DNA of 64,000 nucleotides from Geosiphon pyriformis (taxonomy: Eukaryota > Glomeromycota > Glomeromycetes > Archaeosporales > Geosiphonaceae): the NCBI GenBank assembly GCA_016748015.1, contig JAAOMT010000436.1, forward strand, positions 58,091 through 122,090, given 5' to 3'. Below are positions 1-10,680 of this stretch, piece by piece. A model generated the notes under the pieces. The model was not told the DNA's origin and made no database searches. It saw only the letters and a list, made by a program, of their open reading frames with translations. Made by a program: the position numbers and the translations under genes. Positions within the stretch are counted from its first letter, which is position 1; each line of letters starts with the position of its first letter.

Positions 1-738
1 GTTTTTGCTTTTTTCTTCTTTTTAGTGTTTTGATAACAAATTGTTTGGTAGTTAATAATAATTTTTATGTCTAATTGTTGTTAATTTATAGCTTGAAACA
101 ATTGTTGTATTATTGTGTAAATATGATTTGGAATTTTTATCTTTTTACTATTGCTTTTTTCACATATGTTGTTTTTTTATATACTATTTTAATCAATTAA
201 TTTGACATGTTTGTTTTGATAACTATAATTGATTTCAGATTTCATAAAATCTCATCTGGTTTAAATAATATTTGTTGTATTTCTAATTGTAAAATATTAT
301 TAATAGATAATGATGCTATATTGTGATATAGTTTTAGTTAATTACTATATATTGTTTTAGTTAAAATTTTGTTGTTCCATCTTAATTTATAAGTTCTGTT
401 TCTTAAAATTTTTTCAATGTAAATTAATCTGTTTTATTTGGGGTCAAATTTTCTACTCTATTGTTTTTTTACTTTAATATAATATAAGAGTACTTTGTCT
501 CCAATCTTGAATTTGATTGGGTTATCTAATAACTAGTTATTATATTATTTTTTTTGTTTTGCTTGTGGCTTTTGTATATTATCAGCTGTTTTTTGCCTTT
601 TGTTTTTTAAAGTTTCTATTAAGTCATATGTTCTTTTTAGTAAAGTTTCTTAGAAGTTAACTTTTGTTATTGGTTCAACTGGATATATATTAATCTCTAT
701 TTTGATTAAAAATATTGCTGTTTAACTATTTTTTTATT
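1..738 (-). mobile_element. Decayed Ty3-like element fragment E (ORF3 and integrase C-terminal region)
   Basis: The minus strand can be followed, base for base with many transitions, against the ORF3 and integrase-tail part of element B (about 15160-15840). For example, the stretch around 200-400 matches 15350-15560 and the stretch around 480-530 matches the segment coding for the end of the integrase SH3-like region. Almost every difference I checked is C to T or G to A, and no reading frame survives. The fragment stops where the A-rich tail of the LINE begins, so the LINE probably inserted into this older copy. The left part lies outside the window. Confidence 0.7.
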
Positions 739-818
739 TTTTTATTTTAATGAGTGAGGTAGGAATAAATAATGCACTTTCTACATGTGACTAGCCACTT
801 GGGCCAGTCAAGACAACA

Positions 819-1757
819 CTACACGCCTATATGCACAGAGACCAAATTCTTAACGTCTGAAAAGAATGAACAAAACTTACAAAACCCAAAACTAACCCCA
901 AAAGCTTCAGCCACACCCAGCAACCTGACCATACTAGCTGAGAATCTCATAGACAAACCAGAAATTGGCATAAAAGTGGAACTGTCACAAGGGATCAAAC
1001 CATGCTTTTCTATAAAGGCCCAATGTTTGGCACAAACCAACCAGACATTCTTCCAAAATGCAAGACAAAAGTTACACACAAAATTCACAATTTTTTTAGC
1101 CCTAATCTTAGGATCATTAAAAACCGAAACAGACTCACAACACCAGTTACAAAAAACAAAGCCCTTATACAGAGCAATGCCAACTTCTATCTCAGAGACA
1201 CAAGAGGCTAACAACAATAAAACACATGAAGAAAAGTGAGACAAACCAGAAAGAGCCTCCCAAGCCAAAGCATGAGAGTTCAACAAATGAGCATAAACAG
1301 TGGAGTCATGAGGACAAGAAAAAACATGGTCCGAAATCTCAACATCACCACAGTATAAACACATCACACTGGGGTAGCCTCTATTATACAAATGCTTACA
1401 CATAGCAACCAGGAGCCAATGATAGAGGGCTTTCATAAAGTACATTCAAGAGCCAGCTGTATGCATACTAGTAAAACCAGCAGCCAAATAAGAATCAGGG
1501 TGCCACACCAGAGAGGACTTAAACCAATCAATATCAGCATGTAAACCATTCACCATAACCCAAGATCCAGATCCAACTTTCCATTGAACATGATAAACAG
1601 AACAGAAAACATTATGTACAAAGTGTCTAAAATTTCCAGAAACCGCAATACCATCAGCACTCAGAAAGCATTCACTAATCAAGTGAGGCAGGTGCCAGGC
1701 AGAGGCAGCTGCATTCTTGGCAAGTGCATTAGCATGCTCATTGTCTAAGATACCCAA
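819..1757 (-). pseudogene. LINE copy 1 ORF2: RNase H C-terminal end and CCHC motif
   Basis: The minus-strand frames contain the typical RNase H ending (GILDNEHANALAKNAA, at about 1700-1757), matching the family pattern in which an Asn/Asp-containing helix follows a His loop. About 100 residues later a Cys-x2-Cys-x7-His-x3-Cys motif (CLYCGDVEISDHVFSC, around 1300-1360) is the zinc-binding tail common at the end of LINE ORF2 proteins. The two parts are separated by an in-frame stop near 1446. No Met start is expected, because this is the tail of a polyprotein. Family assignment rests on motif order. Confidence 0.7.
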
Positions 1758-1775
1758 ATGACTCTTAATCTTAAT

Positions 1776-2147
1776 TCAATTTACATCCAAATTTTTTTGA
1801 TGAATAACATTAACAATATGGTGACACTTGATCCAGCAATAGTTCCTAAACTCTGGATGGAACAGCAAAGACTCTGATATGCATGCATCCAAAGCTGCTT
1901 GGCTGTCAGAAAACAAGTCAACTGAATGAGAAGAAGGAACACACTCAAGAGCCAAAGTGATGGCTTGTAACTTTGTCAAAGTAAAAGAAACCAGACCAGA
2001 CACCTCTACATCCAAACCCATGTCAATGTCCTCAAAAAAAATGGCAGCACCTGCTTTTATGTCAACAGTGCCCAGATCACACAGAGACCTATCCATATGC
2101 ACAGAAAGACAAGCAGCATCAACTGTCAGCAGAGTGTTACAAACCAT
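1776..2147 (-). pseudogene. LINE copy 1 ORF2: RNase H core
   Basis: The translated segment carries two RNase H landmarks: a TKLQAITLALE helix with the catalytic Glu and a VDLFSDSQAAL strand with a catalytic Asp. The first Asp-bearing strand is degraded in this copy. In LINE retrotransposition RNase H removes template RNA during second-strand synthesis. It sits directly after the RT connection region and continues into the fragment ending near 1446, after a stop around 1760-1775. The domain identity is clear; activity is not expected. Confidence 0.7.
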
Positions 2148-2573
2148 ACTAAAACCATGAGATTGACAAACATCAGAATTAGCTTAACTATCTGAAACCA
2201 AAGAACTAACAGAAAAGGGAGCAATACCACCAAGAAAGCAAATGGAGAGATCAAACCAGAAGAAGACTGGATCATGAAGGTCCAGCCTTTTCCAATGCTT
2301 AAAGATACTCCAACTGAAAACATTACCATTATGGTCACAAAGCTGTTCCACAAAAGCAATTCCATAATGCCTGAGTGAAGAGACATACTTGAAAAAAAAA
2401 AGTTCATCAAGAACAAGAGACATAGGAATACCACTCCAATGGTGAAATGCGCACACCAGAGAGCCACTTAAAGATAAATTACACCCAAAAAAAATGCAAA
2501 CTACACCTGCCAAAAAATTATTTAAGGGGCTAACACCAACACAAGCCAGAAACAGCAAAGAATGATGAGACCA

Positions 2574-3881
2574 CTAGCTGAGAACCTGAATATCATGAGA
2601 CCTATGAGAAAATAAGTGACCCAAAACACCAATGGAATTCACAAAAGTAACAATGGAAGCCGATTTGCCTTTAGCTTGAATCTGTTTAAAAGTTTTTAAA
2701 TTGTACAAAGAGGGATGATGAAATACATCATTGGGGAAGTCGTGTGGTAGCCCAAACTTTGACTTTAAGACTTTGCATATAAGAGCATCCCATTTATTAC
2801 AGACACAAAGAGGAACGAAACTGAACTGAGTTCTGTAGCTAATAATAGAAAAAAGAACTGCAGATACCAAATACATGCACTGTTTGTCTAATATCGCCTT
2901 CCTTAAAACCAGATTCACAAAAAACCATATATCCAACTGAGCTTTAGCCAAGCTAGACTTTGAAAAACTCTCAAAAAACAAAAAAATACCCAGATAGTGG
3001 TAAGGTTCTCTTTTTTTGGCAATGAAAATAGACAAGCCACTGATAGTCAAAAAGGGTGTAGCAACCCGGCAGTTGATAGGGATGGCTACAGTCTTATCAT
3101 TATTGATTGAAATGTTATTTAACCTGAAAAATTCACTAGCAACATTGAAAATATGTTGTGTAGCAGTCTGGCTGCTATCTACCCAAATGGTATTATCTAC
3201 AAAAGCACCAGCAGTGAAAAAAGAGAAAAGCCCAGTCTGAGACTCAGCATGACCACTTCCAGAAACAAAATGAGAAATGAGCCTGTATTTGCACACACTC
3301 TCTTGGTGCTTGACTTCACACAGAAAAGGATCATAAAATATGTACCACAGAAGAGGGGAAAAAACTTCACCTTGGTTCAGTCCATTGTGCACCCAATAAC
3401 CATTGGTCAAACCAAAATCTGTTATAACTTGGTTGGTCTGGTCCTTGTAAATACTACCAAAAAAACAAACAAATTTACCACACATTTTGATCCTCAAAAG
3501 GCACTTCTCAAGATGCTTCCAGCCAACCGAATCATATGCTTTTTGCATGTCCTGCAGAACAAGCCAGAGTTTCCGGTTCTTTTCCAAAACATCCTCAATT
3601 ACCAAGCCAATTGCAAAAATAGAAGACTGAGTTGTTATACCCCTTAAAACCAAAAAATTGTTACCATGTAGAACATCATGAGTACTGCAAGCCAGTGAAA
3701 TTTTATCTGAAAGAATCTTGGAGAGAATTTTGCAAGCCATTTTGATCAAGACAATAAAATGAGTGTTTATTAGAACACCTTCCCACTCATAAGGCTTGAA
3801 AATCATCGAGACCCAAGCCTCCTTCCAAAGGCTAAACACAGATTTAACAAACAAGCAAAAATTCAAAAGCACCAAAAGCAT
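2574..3881 (-). pseudogene. LINE copy 1 ORF2: reverse transcriptase
   Basis: This 435-codon open stretch is the best preserved part of the LINE. It has the non-LTR RT landmarks in order: the segment after fingers motif 1 (KMACKILSKILSDKI), a palm Asp in the DMQKAYDSVGW motif, LNQGEVFSPLLW (motif resembling QGxxxSPLL), and the active-site strand as FVDNTIWVD near 3170-3205. The canonical motif is F/YxDD, so the second Asp is Asn here and the enzyme should be inactive. Thumb and connection regions follow toward 2574. A stop separates it from a short downstream frame (2126-2558). The listed start is only the first in-frame Met; the domain extends upstream. Confidence 0.85.
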
Positions 3882-4052
3882 ACTAAGAACTAAAATGTCA
3901 CAATGTTTCTATAATTTATTTGAAATACCCAAGAAATTAGCAGCTTTGCCATCGGGCTAGTTAGAGACAACTCTAACCAATTTATCATAATCAATCATGC
4001 CCATCACGCCAGAAAAAGCATCATTATACACATAATTCAAAGATTGATACTG

Positions 4053-5464
4053 TCAAGACCAGTTGTTAAGAATATCAAGAACCACCCTGTACTTTTTAGT
4101 CCAGCCCTTCATGATCTTATTCATCTTAGACTTCACTGGAGCTGGTTCCAAAATCAGCTCATCATCTATTATTAAATGATCCAAAACAACTTTGCGGAAA
4201 GAATATTCCAAAACACTCTTAATAATATGGTCCTTGTCCAACTCAAAGCTTTTCATCCTCTTGTCAATTGCCAATCTGATCTGGGACTCTTAAGCATGGC
4301 TTGATTCTAAGAGTTTAGAAAAATGATATGATTTTTTAATCTTGGCCAAGATTGAATGGATGATATTAAAATGAAAACCCAAGAGAAACAGAGACTTTAC
4401 AACAGAGGCATTGGCAGAATCAAAACCACCCTATACATCAAGCAAAGACACAAATTCTTTGTAAGCAACCAGACGAAAGGCCTTAACAATCTTTAACACC
4501 AAAAGTTCCAATTTGTGAAATCTGGAAGACACCTTATTGAAGACTTCATCATAGCTCTTGAACCATATCTTCTTGAAAATAGACTCAGCTGACAAACACA
4601 TTACCTAGTGAAGAGCATACTACATAGCATTCAAATCCGAACTTTTCACAACAACAGAGAATTCATCAATAAACATAATAGCATTCACCACTGTTTCTTT
4701 CCTAAACCCAATCTATTTAGCATTATTAGCACTCTTGTAATTGTACTTCCAATAATCTTTATTTGCTTGCTTGCACAGTAAGAACAAGTGTGTATTCAAA
4801 AAACCACCAACACCCACAGAAACAGAAACAGCCCTATAATTAGTATCAAAATAATCACCAACATTGACCACTTCATGATTCAATATCGCATTAACCAGAC
4901 TTGAGGATACAAACACATAGTCAATGGTCTTAAAGACACTTTGAGAATTGTTCTATGTTGCTTTCTTTTCAGACGCACTCCCACCCAAGAAATTAACTAA
5001 ACCAAGATTGAAACATTTTTTAAAGCTAGCACACTTATGAGAGCCATCTTCATTGAAATCTCTACCTAAGATAGTGAAAAAAAATTCATTCACAGTCTTT
5101 GCAATCATAGAATTAATATTGTTTATCTAAAAAAAACGTACTGCCAGAGATGCCCCAGCATACAGCCCCAAAATTGACACAGAAAGTTTATTTTTGAAGA
5201 GTAACTTAATAGAAAAAAGCTGGCCAGGAACTTCCAAAACCTTACACATGTGCCAAGTCAAAAAATTGTTCATAATAATTGTGACACCAGAATCCAAGTG
5301 ACCAGCATCCATATCCGAAGTGAAAACTCGGATACTGCCAAACTTGTTTATGATCTACGGTTAGATCTTACCTTTCAGTTTAGTTTTAGTAACAATTGTA
5401 ATCAAATTGTCTATCTTTTTATGTCAACAAACAATATTATCCTGTTTCACAGGATTGTTCATGC
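4053..5464 (-). pseudogene. LINE copy 1 ORF2: endonuclease (EEP/APE type), heavily broken
   Basis: Several short minus-strand frames align with the endonuclease of LINE copy 2 (53022-54290). Seen here are a GVTIIMNNF strand near 5270, a GRDFNED motif around 5050-5070 equivalent to the family's GDFN metal/catalytic motif (its Gly is Arg), and the linker from the endonuclease to RT at 4053-4274. In LINEs this nuclease nicks the target to prime cDNA synthesis. At least four stops or frame changes interrupt it. The N-terminus ends abruptly at 5464 against an LTR. Confidence 0.6.
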
Positions 5465-6430
5465 TGTTACTAGAGGTTTTTGGTCTCTTTTCTTAAATGT
5501 TGTTGATGCCTGTTTGCTGTGAATTCACGTTTTCTGGATGTGGTTAAACCTCCAGTACTGAATTTATCTTCAGATTATCTCCTATAATTTGAACTGCTGG
5601 GCTTATAAGTGGAATGGCCAATTCCATGCCAGTTACTTTATATAGTTATATTGTAGTAAACATCAACTCTTTCCCAGGAATTGCTCATCTGAAAGCTCAC
5701 TAAATGTGTAGTTACTTTGCTGTGAAAGTCAACTTTTCTACAGGAATCTCGTCTGTAGGCTACCTTAATGATTATAATAAGAAAATAAAAAGAAAATAAA
5801 AAAAATGTAAAAGAAATAGAATTCTGTCAAGAGAAATGTTTTCAATTCAGGCCTGGAGTCACTAACAGTTTATTGAAATTGGTAGCTAATCAATTTCAGA
5901 ATGTTAGTTGGGTTTTGAAAATTTTTCAAGTACAATAATTAAAAAATTTGGTTTTTCAAATTTGTTTGATATTTATTTCTCTTTTGTGTGTGTAGAAATA
6001 ATTCTAAGTGATAAATCTAAAATAAGATACATTTTTTCAAAGAGAGAACCTCTTCTTTTATACAACTTGTTGTAACACTATTCTATGAACTTGAACTTTG
6101 CTCTTTTCTACAATTTTGTTAAACTAAAGATACATTTTGGCAAACTACAAGTTATTTCTGCGAACTATTAGATATTTTGGTGAACTATCAATTATTTCAG
6201 CGAATTTCTTCAAATTTCGACAAACTTTTTGAATGTTACATAGTTCGAGGTATTGCATGATTGATCATCACAATTAGGTTACATTTGTGTTATGTACAAA
6301 TTGGATTATTAATTAAATGATAATTTTGGACATTTTGCTAATATACTAAGTGATAATTTGAAACGATAATATATATTAATTAATGATAGGAATTATAAAG
6401 ATAATTTCATGCTAAATAATATCTCTAATT
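5465..6430 (-). repeat. 3' LTR of element F
   Basis: Aligns along its whole length with the two 982-bp LTRs of element C. Its left terminus keeps TGTTAC. Its right terminus (GTAACA in intact LTRs) is lost in the deletion that joins it to ORF3 at about 6430. This copy also differs near 5485-5545, where the sequence diverges from the other two LTRs. Confidence 0.75.
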
Positions 6431-7032
6431 TTGTCTGAAAATTGTTGAAATTTCAGTTCTGTGAGCTTTTCAATGTATTGAATCTTCAAAGACTGTAAAA
6501 TTGGGTTTTGTAGGGCGTTTTCACAGGTGTAAAATAGGTCATAAAGTGCAAGAGCAGCTCTGAGCCTGTAGTGACTGTTTGTTGATCCAGCTGTTGTCTT
6601 GAATTTATTGTGGAGTTGTTTCTGAATAGCTTTTTTTGAAAGATTTGCTGTTGTAAATTCCAGTTTTTGTTTGTAGAGTGTTTTTCCAATGTGGAAATAT
6701 CTATAGATTGGAGGATATTCAGTGTTTTTCTCATTGAGACACAGTTGAAGTCTTTGTTGAATTGTAGCATTTGGTGGAATACTAATCGGAATGAGCATTA
6801 AGTTTTCTCTTAAAGCAAGCTTTAAAAGTTCTGGCAGGTGAATTCCAGAATAACTTCTTGTGTTTTTCTTATATGGGTGATATTTTCGTGAATTTGGGGC
6901 TAAATTTGTGACTACTTTTGTTTAGGTATAATTAATGTGGTTTCCAGTAACAGTAATGAATAATTCGGGTATTGTTTTTAAAGCTAACATTAGTTTTTGG
7001 AATAATTGTTAAATGTTTTGAGGAATAGTCAT
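6412..7032 (-). pseudogene. ORF3 of element F, fused in frame to LTR sequence
   Basis: A 207-codon frame runs from an ATG at 7030-7032 to a stop at 6412-6414, with one TAA near 7010 and one further stop upstream of 6798. It matches ORF3 of element C (18334-19053), including a SHYRLRAALALYDLF segment and the KLTELKFQQFSDKI segment near the C-terminus. The protein looks helical and soluble; I see no signal peptide or membrane segment and do not recognise the family. The C-terminus is made by a deletion that joins an FSD codon run directly to the LTR-encoded KIRDII end, keeping frame. Confidence 0.6.
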
Positions 7033-7087
7033 TATAAGAGATTTGAAATAAAGAAAATTATTTTTGGTGTATGGGTTTTTATGTTAT

Positions 7088-7088
<1 letters not shown>

Positions 7089-7145
<57 letters not shown>

Positions 7146-7147
7146 TT

Positions 7148-7187
<40 letters not shown>
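7089..7187. repeat. T homopolymer (about 100 nt, one G and one A interruption)
   Basis: An almost pure T run separates element F sequence (ending ATGTTATTA) from the middle of an element A LTR (starting CTTTCCTTGTGTTG). The complete 3' LTR of A has only a shorter interrupted T-rich run at the matching place (36387-36428). The reading frame of Phe codons across it is an artefact. Confidence 0.9.
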
Positions 7188-7565
7188 CTTTCCTTGTGTT
7201 GTTTTGTTGTTGTATACTAATTGATTAAGGATTAGAAGTGCTGAGTTATTGATGTCATGGATAGCCTGATAAAAGACCCAAAAATAAGGGTAGAATTTTA
7301 TATATTATCAGATAGCTTACTAGAAGGGCACAACTGCCAGACTAAATCTGGCCTCCATGCTAAGAAAAAAATTGAACAGAATTGCAATTCCAAAAACTAT
7401 TACAAATACAGTCGAATTTCTGTTCATTATACAAAGAACTTCACCAAAACCTTTCAGATTGCATAAGACCTTCAGATTACCAATATTAACAGAAATCAAT
7501 AGCTTTTGAGCACCAAGTTACAGGTTTGTTATTTATTCTCACACCAGAAATAATCACTTGTAACA
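7188..7565 (+). repeat. 5' LTR of element A, 3' part only
   Basis: Matches the second half of the 3' LTR (about 36429-36802) and ends in CACTTGTAACA. The U3 half with palindromic repeats and TATA box is missing, replaced by the T tract, so this LTR has no visible promoter. Confidence 0.85.
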
Positions 7566-7567
7566 TT

Positions 7568-7584
7568 TGGTGCTTCCTGTGAAG
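7568..7584 (+). other. Primer-binding site of element A
   Basis: TGGTGCTTCCTGTGAAG begins two bases after the LTR end. TGG complements a tRNA CCA 3' terminus. The same position in B and D reads TGGTGCTCCCTGTGAGG, so this copy has transitions. I cannot name the primer tRNA from sequence alone. Confidence 0.7.
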
Positions 7585-7627
7585 TATAATCCTACAGAAA
7601 ACCAGCATCAACAAACACCATCTAAAA

Positions 7628-9750
7628 GTGGCAGAATCAGAAAACATAGGAGCAAACCATTTAGGATTCACAAAATCCTTATTTTAACACTATTGTCAAC
7701 ACTTGGAATTAAACCACAATCATACATCCGCCAAATCAGCCTTTAATTTCTACATTAATGAAAAAATTTCCTCTTTGTTAGGAACACCAGTGAATACTAA
7801 AGCAGCCAGAAAAACTTTCTACAGAGAATTAATTCAAAATACCAACCTGCCAACAAATTACAATTTTGCCTCCATCATTACTAAAATCAACAAAAAAATT
7901 GAACATTACATCCAACAAAGATATTTAATTACTTACACCAGTAAAGGCAAAGAAAAACTACAAACACCAGTGGTAACACCCAAAAAGATACAACCACCCA
8001 CTTGGAAAAAAACAAGAGTTGAATTACCAACTGCCCTATTCTATTACTACACACTGGAAAGTGCCATTAATATAACATCAGCAAATGTATCCATATCAAA
8101 CGCGACATCAACATTTAGATAATTCCTATTCCAAAGTAAACAAAAAAAACAGAGTTATTAGAACCATATGGCGAATATTTTGAAGGATTTAAATTGCAAT
8201 TACTGACACCATCAGGAATTTGATCACTGCTGCCTCAACCAGACTTTGGAACCACTACCCCATGGGAACTATCTGAAGAAGAAAAGGAAAAAGAATCAAA
8301 AGATCAAGAATTTACTTACCAAAACCCAATCACTGAAAACCTGGAAGTTAAAACCCCAAATCTTTAAACTCAGCAAAATCTAAATCTAGAAAATTCGGAA
8401 ATAGAAACTCCAAATTATTAAAGGCAGAACAATCTAAACCCTGAATTAATTAATTAGCAAAACTTACCTTCAGTAATTGTCATCAATCAACCACCAATTA
8501 ATCCAATAGCCGAACCCATATAGCAGCCACTTCAATTATCATCCCAACAACCAGTACCACAACAACCACTTCAACAGCCCCAGCAACCTATAGTACCAAT
8601 GGCCTATGCACCAATTGCCAAATTAAAAAAATTCACCAGTTAAGAGGATGATGCTCAAGCTTGGTTGAATGATGTCATTAAAGCAATCATGGCAAACAAT
8701 TGGAATGATGACAGAGCTCTTCAGGCAATCCCATATTTCCTTCAAGATATTGTGGATTTGTGGTACCAAAGCTTAGCCACAAAACCTCAAACATTTGACG
8801 CATTTAAGCAGGAGTTCCTAAAATATTTCAGTAATAATAACAGTATTAACCATTTGGTAAATACTTTTACTACCATCAAACAAGAGAACACTGAAGCCAT
8901 TACCACGTACTTGGGACAATTCCATAGATGCCTGCGCCAGATCCAAGCTATTAATGCTGATTATTTCACAGTGGCCCAAATTTTAAATCAGTTTATCAGA
9001 GGCTTATACAGTAGTATTCTCCAGCGCATACGTCCACTACACCCAGCAAATTTACAAGCAGCCATCACTAATGCCAAAAATTTTGAAGCAGCTGAACTCG
9101 AAGCTAACCATGCCCAAGCCATTAATCTAGTAATAAATAGATTATCTGAATTGGATTCTAAATTGAAACAATTCAGTGATTCTATCAATCAAAAATTAGA
9201 GGGATACTTAGCTGACAATTGAGCAATCTATTAACCACCACAATGATACAACAATCAGGGAAACTTTAGTCATGTCCAAAATCAGCCACATCCATCATTT
9301 TCAGCCAATCAACAGTGGCAACAAGAAATGCATGTTTGCTGCTATTGTGGTAAACAAGAACACATACAAGTTGATTGCCACCAGCATTTAAATAACCAAT
9401 GATCAGGAAATCAATATTGAAATCCCAATTGCTGGTTCCCAGTTCTGAGTTCTTAGCAAAATCAAGAACAATACCAATACTTACCTCATTATGTACCAAT
9501 GACGCAGCAATCAATTTATCAATCTCTGATATATCAAGCTCAAATTTATCAACCACAGCCACAAGTAATTTATCAACAACCACAGCCACCAATAATCTAT
9601 TAACCCCAACAAATTCAAACACTGCCCCAAAACTTATCACCCAATGGAACACAAAGACCGAGAATGGCTCAACAGAGCTAGAAATTGGCAATGGTAGTTT
9701 ATCAGCCAATCCCCAGTTCTTCACAGCAACCATCTGGATTATGCCAGTAG
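7628..9750 (+). pseudogene. gag of element A
   Basis: Structural capsid/nucleocapsid protein. The N-terminal segment (7703-8122) is conserved with B and D and has no Met; the frame reaches back to a GTG at 7628. A one-base insertion in an A run near 8140 shifts frame. A Pro/Gln-rich linker precedes the capsid-like Retrotrans_gag region (8665-9222, with WLNDV, the F-L-K-Y-F-S-N-N motif and the Y-L-G-Q-F region). The CCHC knuckle CCYCGKQEHIQVDC lies at about 9330-9375. A Tyr/Gln/Pro-repeat tail leads without a stop signal of its own into the protease in the same frame. Several stops, e.g. at 9220, break it. Confidence 0.8.
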
Positions 9751-9753
9751 AAT

Positions 9754-10680
9754 TTGGGTACTGATCAACCCCAGAACCTGAATTTCCAAAACTATTTAAG
9801 TCTCCTGATTACCCCAGAAGACACCTCAGCCAATAACCTGAAATCTGCCCAAAAACAACTACTCACCAGTAATATCCCACCTGCTACTATCACCAAAGAT
9901 AAGTCCTTGACTGCTATCTTCCCATTCGAATTTAAGGAAACAATTACAACGCTATTATTTAGTGGAGCTGCTCTTGAAGCCAAACCAATCACCATGATGT
10001 ACACGGATGCCAAAGTTGATGAACAATCTATCAAATTGATCTTTGACAGTGGTTCAGCAGGTAGCATTATCACATGACAACTCATGGACCAATTAGGTCA
10101 CCAAGTTGATCACACTGTCAGTGCCAGAATCTTTACAGCCGATGGAGTGACCAAAATGTCTATCGGTGAGATAGATGAATTCCCATTTGAAGTCAATGGC
10201 ATCATCACTCTTATCAAAGTCTTGGTGATAAAAGCCACCCAATACCAAGCTTTAGTTGGTAATAACTGGCTGTCCAAAACCAATGCCGTTCTGGACTGGA
10301 TAATGCAAGAGCTTTAACTAAGCATCAATGGTCAACACACACATGTGCCAGCCACATGTGGCCACTTCAAAGTTCTGTCAAGAGAGGAACCATTAATAAA
10401 GCTGAAAGAAGAAGAAAAGAAGTCTATCTGGGAAGCTTACCAAGTCTTGTGAGCCAACAATGACCACAATGAATTGCCACCCATACTCTTATGGAATGAC
10501 AAAGGAAAGAGAAAAGAAGAAGAAAAACTTACCTGGAGAACAAACCAAGAATTGTGGAGTGATAACGGCCAAAGTGAACCAGCCACTGAATAAAGTTGGG
10601 AAGAAAAGGGGAAAGGAAAAGAACAGGAAGAGGAACCAAAACAAACCACCTCCTCCACTCATATTCTATATGTAACACTA
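9754..10680 (+). pseudogene. Retropepsin-like protease of element A plus charged linker
   Basis: Aspartic protease domain of Pol. The active-site motif DSGSAGSIIT occurs at about 10045-10075 with the catalytic Asp intact, followed after a CGA-to-TGA stop by a QLMDQLG helix. The second conserved block is YQALVGNNWL at about 10240-10275, typical of Ty3-type proteases. The frame is the same as the capsid part of gag and as RT, so Gag-Pol was probably one polyprotein. After the protease (from about 10330) comes a Glu/Lys-rich linker of roughly 100 residues with W-E-A-Y and W-x-D motifs, shared with B and D. Confidence 0.8.

Larger units (their letters stand above)
739..5464 (-). mobile_element. 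LINE (non-LTR retrotransposon) copy 1, missing its 5' part
   Basis: Read on the minus strand the order is endonuclease, reverse transcriptase, RNase H, then a C-terminal Cys/His motif, as in RNase-H-bearing LINEs (Tad/I-like groups). The 3' end has an A-rich tail, seen on the plus strand as T-rich sequence at about 729-755, which fits target-primed reverse transcription. The 5' part (ORF1 and the start of the endonuclease) is absent because an LTR begins at 5465. It matches the second LINE (39606-56345) throughout, so both belong to one family. Multiple stops make it a dead copy. Confidence 0.85.
5465..7088 (-). mobile_element. Truncated LTR element F (C family): 3' LTR plus ORF3
   Basis: The left end starts TGTTACTAGAGG, equivalent to the LTR ends of element C (17384 and 26220), and follows the C LTR to about 6430. 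It then runs into the ORF3 region matching 18440-19120. Integrase and everything upstream are missing: homology stops at a T homopolymer at 7089. Between ORF3 and LTR about 90 bp present in C are deleted, including the polypurine tract and the LTR terminus. The element cuts LINE copy 1 at 5464/5465. Confidence 0.75.

Noticed and set aside
772-1239. Plus-strand 155-codon frame
   Set aside because: Shadow of the LINE ORF2 C-terminus on the other strand; other plus-strand frames over LINEs and minus-strand elements are the same kind of shadow.
7006-7224. Frame with a long Phe run, membrane-like
   Set aside because: Translation of the T homopolymer; no homology and no conservation.
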